Positions 58,586 through 64,000 of a stretch of DNA of 64,000 nucleotides are shown piece after piece (position 1 is the first letter of the stretch; every line of letters begins with the position of its first letter). The notes beneath the pieces are model-generated. The model had not been told where the DNA came from. It worked only from the letters and a program-made list of their open reading frames with translations, and made no database searches. Position numbers and translations under genes: made by a program. This DNA is from Legionella sheltonii (GTDB lineage Bacteria; Pseudomonadota; Gammaproteobacteria; Legionellales; Legionellaceae), in the NCBI RefSeq assembly GCF_026191355.1, contig NZ_JAPHOQ010000004.1:62001-126000 (forward strand). Reading direction: 5' to 3'.

Positions 58586-59143
58586 TTAGTATGGTTTAAC
58601 AATCACTGTAGTACCAATGTCAGCAAAGTCTTCGTTTAACCATTTTGCTGCACTAGGTAAAACCCGGATACAACCATGGCTTGCATTGTAGTTGGGTACT
58701 TCATATGCTGCATGGATGGAGTAACCACCATGGAAATGCATACAATAAGGCATTCTTGCGCCACCATGTGTTTCCAAGGGATAAATACTGGAAGTACAAT
58801 CTTCCCCTTTTTTAGAATAAATACTATATGTTCCGGTAACAGTACGGCATGGTTTACCTGCATCTTCGCAGAAATCTTTACCCCCGGAAGCACTGCCTGT
58901 ATTCACCCTATTACCCTCTTTATCGTAAGCTGCCCATGCAGTGGCTTTAGGATCAAATACAATCACTTTTTTCCCTGTTGCTGGTCTTTTCATAGGAAAA
59001 TAATTAGATCCCTTATGGTCAGATTGCATACTCATTGTATAGTGCGTGTACCCCGCATCATCTACAATAGGCACTGATCTATCCATGGAAGCACAGGATG
59101 TAGCTAAAGCACATACTGGAACTAACACTAGATATTTTTTCAC
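58586..59143 (-). CDS. L,D-transpeptidase (YkuD family), lipoprotein-like
   Basis: 185-residue envelope protein with a lipobox-type signal peptide (VPVCALATSCASMD). The YkuD catalytic motif reads HGGYSIHA then SHGCIRVL, with the nucleophile Cys near residue 160. Such enzymes cross-link peptidoglycan or attach lipoprotein to it; the exact reaction is not determined. A strong terminator follows. Confidence 0.85.
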   Translation of the reverse strand: MKKYLVLVPVCALATSCASMDRSVPIVDDAGYTHYTMSMQSDHKGSNYFPMKRPATGKKVIVFDPKATAWAAYDKEGNRVNTGSASGGKDFCEDAGKPCRTVTGTYSIYSKKGEDCTSSIYPLETHGGARMPYCMHFHGGYSIHAAYEVPNYNASHGCIRVLPSAAKWLNEDFADIGTTVIVKPY

Positions 59144-59258
59144 TTTATTTCTCCCTCTTCTTTTCTTCTTTATCGGGAGATTTAAAAATAGGTTTAGGGT
59201 TTTTTATAAATTTTTTTTACATTGTGCTTTTTTTGTGATCTCAAAGATTATTTAATGA

Positions 59259-59624
59259 TTATTTTTTTGGTTGTTTTGGGAGCATATACTGAATCGCGCG
59301 CATTAACTGTTTATCAGTACATTCAAAGCATCCTCCCCTAGGTGGCATTGCATTTAAACCTTCATTACTATGCTCAAAAAGTACTTTCATTCCCTGTTTT
59401 AAACGCACTTTCCAATCCGCTTCCTCGCCAATTCTCGGTGCCCCTAAAGAAATTAATGGCTTACTTGCATGGCAGTTTGCACAAAAATGGTGATAAATTT
59501 GCTCCCCTTCATTTTTGTCACCACTAATTGATTTTAAAAATTCTTGAGGATGATGACTGTCTGCATAAACAGGAAATTGGACCATCAATAAAACTACAGC
59601 ATAAATGCTAAAACGTATCATCAT
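59259..59624 (-). CDS. Cytochrome c5-family protein
   Basis: 121-residue periplasmic c-type cytochrome: signal peptide ending in VYA, heme-binding CANCH, axial Met in NAMPPRGG, and a CFEC pair for the disulfide usual in c5. It carries electrons in the periplasm. It lies divergently from flgA. Confidence 0.85.
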   Translation of the reverse strand: MMIRFSIYAVVLLMVQFPVYADSHHPQEFLKSISGDKNEGEQIYHHFCANCHASKPLISLGAPRIGEEADWKVRLKQGMKVLFEHSNEGLNAMPPRGGCFECTDKQLMRAIQYMLPKQPKK

Positions 59625-59640
59625 GTAATACTCCTGAAAA

Positions 59641-59657
59641 TTGGCATAGTATTTGCT
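59641..59657 (+). promoter_or_regulatory. Sigma-54 promoter of flgA
   Basis: TTGGCATAGTATTTGCT contains TGGCAT and TTGCT with four bases plus A between, an almost exact -24/-12 match to TGGCAYR-N4-TTGCW. It lies 33 bp before the GTG of flgA. In Legionella early flagellar genes depend on RpoN and FleQ, so this fits. Confidence 0.8.
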
Positions 59658-59690
59658 AAGTACAACAAGTTACTCAAAGAGGGATTATTT

Positions 59691-60392
59691 GTGAAAAAAT
59701 GCATACTAAGTGTTTTACTATTTTTTGCAAGCACTGCATTGTATTCTGATGCAATACAGTCACCTGAAATATTAACAAATAAGATAGAACAACATATTCG
59801 TAATGAACTTTCTTCATATAAGGAAGGAAAAATTCAGGTAATAGCAGATAAAATTGATTCTCGTTTAAACCTCAAGGCCTGTGCTGAAGATCACTTAGTT
59901 GTTTTTAATCCTTATCAGTCTCCTATCTTAAATACGAGTACTATGGGTATTAAATGCCAAGAAAATGACAATCGCTGGTCTTTGTATGTCCCTGTTAAAA
60001 TCACTGTATTAAAAACAATATATGTGTCAAAGCGTGCGCTTATCAAAGGAACCCGAATTAGACGAGATGATATTTATGAAACAGAAATGGATGTACAAAA
60101 ATTAAATCATGGATATTATACTGAAAAAGATCTCCTCATAGGACAAATTTGCAAAATCAATATTCCCCCAAACAGTCCACTGAATCCACATAATATTGAA
60201 GCAGCAAAATTGATTAATAAAGGTGAGCGTGTTTCTATTGTTGTTAATGACAATAATTTAACGGTAAGTATGGATGGGGTTGCTATGGAAGAAGGCTCAC
60301 TGGGCGAAACCATTAAAGTACGCAACTTATCTTCTAAAAAAATTATTGAGGCCCAAATCTCAGGTCCAAAGAAAGTTGATGTCATTATTTAG
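59691..60392 (+). CDS. flgA: Flagellar P-ring chaperone FlgA
   Basis: 233 residues; SAF-domain protein that helps assemble the periplasmic P ring. The start is GTG with AAAGAGGGA before it, giving a signal peptide (ILSVLLFFASTALYS). The C-terminal half has the family pattern VSKRALIKGTRIRRDDI and INKGERVSIVVND. First gene of flgA-flgM-flgN. Confidence 0.92.
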   Translation: MKKCILSVLLFFASTALYSDAIQSPEILTNKIEQHIRNELSSYKEGKIQVIADKIDSRLNLKACAEDHLVVFNPYQSPILNTSTMGIKCQENDNRWSLYVPVKITVLKTIYVSKRALIKGTRIRRDDIYETEMDVQKLNHGYYTEKDLLIGQICKINIPPNSPLNPHNIEAAKLINKGERVSIVVNDNNLTVSMDGVAMEEGSLGETIKVRNLSSKKIIEAQISGPKKVDVII

Positions 60393-60501
60393 TAAAATTA
60401 AGATAAGGTCATCACGAGCCTAGCGAGGGATGTCCAACGTTAGCACAGTGTTACGGTGGGAAGACAGTAAGAATGAAAACAACTTCACATTAAAAATTTA
60501 C

Positions 60502-60528
60502 TAAAGATTTTTAAAAAAGAGCCGATAC
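60502..60528 (+). promoter_or_regulatory. Sigma-28 (FliA) promoter of flgM
   Basis: TAAAGATT, then an 11-base spacer and GCCGATAC, nearly identical to the TAAAGTTT-N11-GCCGATAA consensus. It lies 32 bp before the flgM ATG, so flgM (anti-sigma-28) feeds back on its own factor. Confidence 0.85.
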
Positions 60529-60560
60529 ATATAGAAGTCGAACGTGATTGAGGATAAATT

Positions 60561-60848
60561 ATGTTTAATCAAATCAGTGATGCAGCTCCTGTAAAGACTA
60601 TAGATTCAGACAATCGTCTAAAAACGAAACATCAAGATCAAATTAAACGTTTGATCGAGGACCCCTCATCACTTGTCAGCATAAGTGATACCTCAAAACA
60701 ATTAGAAGCAATAAAAAATTCCCTTAAAGATGCTCCTGAAATCAATGAAGCTCGTGTTTTATATTTTAAATCAGAAATTGCACTTGGAAACTATCAAATT
60801 GATAGTGACAAAATTGCCATGAAAATGTTAAATGTAGAACCTGCTTAA
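60561..60848 (+). CDS. flgM: Anti-sigma-28 factor FlgM
   Basis: 95-residue small protein that holds FliA inactive until the hook is complete and is then exported. The C-terminal part ARVLYFKSEIALGNYQID has the FlgM pattern (VxxIKxxIxxGxYxID). Its own sigma-28 promoter is just upstream. 17 bp before flgN. Confidence 0.88.
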   Translation: MFNQISDAAPVKTIDSDNRLKTKHQDQIKRLIEDPSSLVSISDTSKQLEAIKNSLKDAPEINEARVLYFKSEIALGNYQIDSDKIAMKMLNVEPA

Positions 60849-60865
60849 TTTCTAAGGGCAATTAT

Positions 60866-61354
60866 ATGGATAATAAGATCAGCGTTTTAAGTAATCATTT
60901 GGAACAAGAAATTAATTGGGTAGAGTCACTCAATTCATTGTTGGCTGAAGAAAAAGAAATATTATCATCTCGTCAATTCGATAGACTCGAAGAGTTTGCG
61001 AACAAAAAACAGGAATTATCCAATAAATTGGAAGAAAGCGCCAAACAACGCATGCACCTTATTCATCATAATAATCCCAATGAGCCCATGAATCTGGCTT
61101 TATCAGAGTTTCTTAAAAACTCTAGTGCTGACGAAACGGCTCTCATTAATCAATTAAATAAGAAACTTGGTGAGGTTCTATCTCGTTGTCGTGAATTAAA
61201 TGCAGTTAATGGACAAATTATTACCAACAACCTTTATATCCGTCAAGAAATTGTCAATACCCTGTCGGGAAATAAAGGAAATGCAATCAGCGTTTATACT
61301 GCCAATGGAAATATACAATCATCTCAAGAAAATACTCATCATCAAGAAGCCTAG
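60866..61354 (+). CDS. flgN: Flagellar export chaperone FlgN
   Basis: 162-residue helical chaperone for hook-associated proteins FlgK and FlgL. A long N-terminal heptad coil, then ELNAVNGQIITNNLYIRQ, is the FlgN family pattern. It follows flgM by 17 bp. Confidence 0.85.
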   Translation: MDNKISVLSNHLEQEINWVESLNSLLAEEKEILSSRQFDRLEEFANKKQELSNKLEESAKQRMHLIHHNNPNEPMNLALSEFLKNSSADETALINQLNKKLGEVLSRCRELNAVNGQIITNNLYIRQEIVNTLSGNKGNAISVYTANGNIQSSQENTHHQEA

Positions 61355-61411
61355 ATAGAGAGTATCTTCAATTGATGCAAAAACACTTTCAGTGACTTCT
61401 AGCCTGTGTTC

Positions 61412-61450
61412 TTTGTAATCTGGATTAGCGTGCCTAATCCAGGTAACAAA
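61412..61450. repeat. Hairpin between flgN and the SDR gene
   Basis: 17-base arms (61412-61428, 61434-61450) match at 15 positions around a 5-base loop, in the gap between convergent genes. It contains CTGGATTAG/CTAATCCAG, and may act as a two-way terminator. Confidence 0.55.
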
Positions 61451-61461
61451 GCATCAATTGA

Positions 61462-62205
61462 TTAGCGCATGCGCAATGCACCATCCAGACGTATCACTTC
61501 CCCATTAATCATTTCATTTTCAATAATATGTGCCACTAATGAAGCAAATTCCTCGGGCTTTCCAAAACGTTTGGGAAAAGTCATTGTTGCTACTAAATTA
61601 TCCTGTACCTCTTGCGGCATATTCAGCAACATTGGGGTAGCGATTAATCCAGGGGCAATTGTATTGATACGAATCGCCCACTGAGCTAACTCACGTGCCG
61701 CTGGAAGTGTCATGGCAACGACCCCACCCTTAGATGCACTATATGCCGCTTGCCCAATTTGTCCTTCAAATGCAGCAATAGAGGCTGTATTAATAATAAC
61801 TCCTCGTTCCTGTGAATCACTGTCCAACGCTAAACGAGTCATCGCATGCGCTGCCACTCGCATGACATTAAACGTTCCTACAAGATTTATATCAATCACC
61901 TGTTTAAAGGCAGCCAAAGGCATAGCCCCCTCTTTTCCAACAATCCGCTTTGCTGGAGCAACTCCTGCACAATTAATACAAACTCTTGGAGTTCCCAATT
62001 GTTCTATTGTTTGTTGCATTGCTTTTTCCACCGATTCATCACTAGTTACATCACAAGTGATAAATAAATCAGCTTCGCTTTGGGCATCTTCCTGTTTATC
62101 CCATGCTACAACTCGCATTCCACGCTTCTGTAAGTAGTGAACAGATGCTTTACCCATACCGGATGCACCACCGGTAATTAATGCGATTTGATTTTTAAAA
62201 TTCAC
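61462..62205 (-). CDS. Short-chain dehydrogenase (HSD10-like, 3-hydroxyacyl-CoA type)
   Basis: 247-residue NAD-dependent SDR. The cofactor loop TGGASGMGKAS is at residues 11-21 and the active-site Tyr-Lys is in YSASKGG. The long LAFKQVIDINLVGTFNVMRV and overall order resemble human HSD17B10, which acts in fatty-acid or branched-chain oxidation. Substrate is not proven. Confidence 0.85.
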   Translation of the reverse strand: MNFKNQIALITGGASGMGKASVHYLQKRGMRVVAWDKQEDAQSEADLFITCDVTSDESVEKAMQQTIEQLGTPRVCINCAGVAPAKRIVGKEGAMPLAAFKQVIDINLVGTFNVMRVAAHAMTRLALDSDSQERGVIINTASIAAFEGQIGQAAYSASKGGVVAMTLPAARELAQWAIRINTIAPGLIATPMLLNMPQEVQDNLVATMTFPKRFGKPEEFASLVAHIIENEMINGEVIRLDGALRMR

Positions 62206-62360
62206 TATTACTCTCCATGATTTGTAGTCTGTTTGAAGCGCAACGCCTCTCCGTTATCCCGAGGATAGCCAGGAACCTCCACCCTGCAGCACCGTATTAC
62301 AGAGGAAAGCTAGGCTACGCTCGAATGTCGAGGAGCCGCTACGAGATACCCAGATTATTA

Positions 62361-62903
62361 CTAAAAAAATTCCTTACTCAGTTGTTTGAACTCAGGAGTA
62401 CCGGCCTTTTTTAACCATTCAAAAAATACCATTTCGGAGGTAATTAAATGTACCCCTTCGATTTTCATTCGTTTCAATCCGTATTTCATATTTTGCTCAC
62501 CACGACAGCTCACAGCATCAACAACAACAAAAACTTCAAATCCTGCTTCTCGCATTTCTAATGCAGTTTGTAACACACAAACGTGAGTCTCAATACCAAT
62601 AAGGATTAATTGTTTTTTATGCAACTGCTTGAGTCGTTCAACATAGGTGGGTTCACCCATACAGGAAAAAGATACTTTATCAACACATTCTTGCGGATTA
62701 AAATACTTTTGAAATTGTTCTAAAGTGGCACCAAGACCTTGTGGATATTGTTCGCTTACTAAAATTGGAACACTCATGCGTTGAGCCAACTTTAAAAGCC
62801 ATTCACATCTTGCGATAAATACTTCATTATTTAATACAGCTGGTGTTAATTTTTCTTGTACATCAACTAACAGTAAGAGTGAATCCTCTTTATTAAGTAA
62901 CAT
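62361..62903 (-). CDS. Isochorismatase-family (nicotinamidase-like) hydrolase
   Basis: 180-residue cysteine hydrolase. Asp in LLLVDVQEKL, the cis-peptide region and nucleophile Cys in GIETHVCVLQT are the family triad features. The substrate is not defined. It lies 155 bp from the SDR gene. Confidence 0.82.
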   Translation of the reverse strand: MLLNKEDSLLLLVDVQEKLTPAVLNNEVFIARCEWLLKLAQRMSVPILVSEQYPQGLGATLEQFQKYFNPQECVDKVSFSCMGEPTYVERLKQLHKKQLILIGIETHVCVLQTALEMREAGFEVFVVVDAVSCRGEQNMKYGLKRMKIEGVHLITSEMVFFEWLKKAGTPEFKQLSKEFF

Positions 62904-63075
62904 CCTTATTCTCCTCAGCAGATAAATTCTAGTATCTTAATCAAGACAGTAGAATTTTAAACAAACCCCATTTGCGATCTTTAAATTTAAATTCTTATAA
63001 AAACTTATAGCCTGGATTAGTGAAGGTACAACCCAGACCATAAGCAGATTAGTAGAGAAGATTTTCTGTTAAATC

Positions 63076-64000
63076 CTAAACACCAGCAATATCTATGGTT
63101 CTCATTTTTACATCCATTTGTTTGCTACCGCGTTGGATGGAAACGGTTACTTGCTCCCCTACTTTTATTTCAGTAAGCATATTATACAAAACATCATAGT
63201 TAGGCACTGCATGTCCATTAAGTGCTACAATAATATCACCTAATACAATACGACCCCAAGCATCTCTGTGAGTCGCTCGTAAATGTGCTTTAGCTGCGGG
63301 AGTATTCGGTATAATGTCAGCGATTAATATTCCTTTACGTATACCTAATTGACGGGCAATACTGGGCGGAACACTTTGAATTCCGATACCAGACAACACT
63401 ACTCGACCATTTTTAATAATTTGAGTCACAATTCGATCAATATCCTCAGCAGGTACAGCAAAACCAATTCCAGCAGACGTGCCTGAATGAGAAAAGATCA
63501 TTGTATTCATCCCAATTAACTGCCCAGCACTATTCAATAATGGGCCACCTGAGTTACCTGGATTGATTGGTGTATCTGTTTGGATCATATTGCGAATTGT
63601 TACTCCGCCAATCCCAGGAACTTTTCTACCCAAAGCAGAAATCACTCCTTTAGATAGACTGTGATCAAGGCCAAAAGGATTGCCGATTGCAATCGCTTTT
63701 TGTCCGACCATGAGATCATTAAGACGTACGACTTCAAATGGCCTAAACTCTTTGAGTAAAGCCAAAGCCTGTGGTGATTCGATCTTGAGTACTGCAATAT
63801 CTTTACGAGGCTCTGATCCAACTACCTTTGCAGGTACCGTCAATTTGCCCAACGAAATAGCCAGCTTGTCAGCTCCTTTGATCACGTGATAATTAGTCAC
63901 TATGTAGCCATTATTATTCCAGACTATCCCTGATCCAGCCCCATCTGGTACTTGCATTTTACGTGCAGCAGCTCTATTTGTAACTGTTGCTAATCTGTGA
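63076..64000 (-). CDS. DegP/HtrA-family serine protease with one PDZ domain (N-terminus beyond window)
   Basis: Trypsin-like periplasmic quality-control protease. The triad is visible: His in TNYHVIKG, Asp in RKDIAVLK and Ser in PGNSGGPLLN. One PDZ domain follows (about the last 95 residues, with GIQSVPPSIARQLG and ADIIPNTPAAKAHL). An ATG at 63957 is present, but the frame is open upstream to the window edge (reading NRAAARK before the Met), so the true start and signal peptide lie beyond 64000. One PDZ domain suggests DegS-like rather than DegP-like. Confidence 0.9.
   Translation of the reverse strand, partial: HRLATVTNRAAARKMQVPDGAGSGIVWNNNGYIVTNYHVIKGADKLAISLGKLTVPAKVVGSEPRKDIAVLKIESPQALALLKEFRPFEVVRLNDLMVGQKAIAIGNPFGLDHSLSKGVISALGRKVPGIGGVTIRNMIQTDTPINPGNSGGPLLNSAGQLIGMNTMIFSHSGTSAGIGFAVPAEDIDRIVTQIIKNGRVVLSGIGIQSVPPSIARQLGIRKGILIADIIPNTPAAKAHLRATHRDAWGRIVLGDIIVALNGHAVPNYDVLYNMLTEIKVGEQVTVSIQRGSKQMDVKMRTIDIAGV

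Noticed and set aside
61712-62137. 141-codon plus-strand frame
   Set aside because: Antisense shadow of the SDR gene, whose motifs are clear.
1-64000. CRISPR array, tRNA or rRNA
   Set aside because: No evenly spaced short repeats, cloverleaf sequences or rRNA-like blocks were seen by eye; a scan with tRNA and rRNA models was not possible.

Overview
The window is a 64-kb piece of a low-G+C gammaproteobacterial chromosome, most likely from a Legionella-type bacterium. The reasons are the block pilMNOPQ-aroK-aroB-damX, large ankyrin and coiled-coil proteins of the kind that are often Dot/Icm substrates, a tandem pair of small secreted proteins resembling a Legionella-restricted family (DUF4949), and a flgA-flgM-flgN cluster. 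The species cannot be named from sequence alone. No rRNA, tRNA or CRISPR array was seen.

Layout. (1) Positions 1-19410 are a cellulose locus in pieces. bcsR-bcsQ-bcsA-bcsB-bcsZ run leftwards from 6643. galU, pgi and bcsC run rightwards at 12138-17645, and bcsG (cellulose phosphoethanolamine transferase) faces bcsC. Between the two halves sit an ankyrin-repeat gene and truD, which is cut in two by an IS3-family element. GalU makes UDP-glucose and Pgi makes glucose-6-phosphate, so precursor supply is linked to the synthase-export machinery. (2) 19630-33225: proC, then damX-aroB-aroK and pilQPONM on the minus strand, a coiled-coil protein, and the penicillin-binding protein mrcA. (3) 33506-42756: an etfB-etfA-ald group, a J-domain-like membrane protein, a PAP2 phosphatase with an APC permease, a second indistinguishable copy of the IS3-family element, and an amidohydrolase. 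(4) 42881-47562: a two-gene unit, a 171-residue protein with a natural seven-histidine run followed by a 945-codon gene with a C-terminal transglutaminase-like triad. An IS10-type element has landed in codon 37 of the large gene. (5) 47804-50693: an M50 protease, pdxB and two tandem secreted paralogues. (6) 50778-55985: a dcw segment, mraZ-rsmH-ftsL-ftsI-murE, with repeats upstream of mraZ that look like MraZ operators. (7) 56431-64000: a helical unknown protein, coaX, an L,D-transpeptidase, a cytochrome c5-like protein, flgA-flgM-flgN with recognisable sigma-54 and sigma-28 promoters, an SDR dehydrogenase, an isochorismatase-family hydrolase, and the start of a DegP/HtrA-type protease cut by the window edge.

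Three recent insertions (two IS3-family copies with 3-bp target duplications CAC and AGG, and one IS10-type copy with an 8-9 bp duplication) can be resolved to the base or nearly so. In both broken genes, removing the insertion and one target copy restores one open frame (340 codons for truD, 945 for the large gene). The least described material is the His-tract/transglutaminase-like pair, the J-domain-like membrane protein at 36503-37750, and the coiled-coil and helical orphans at 29582 and 56431.
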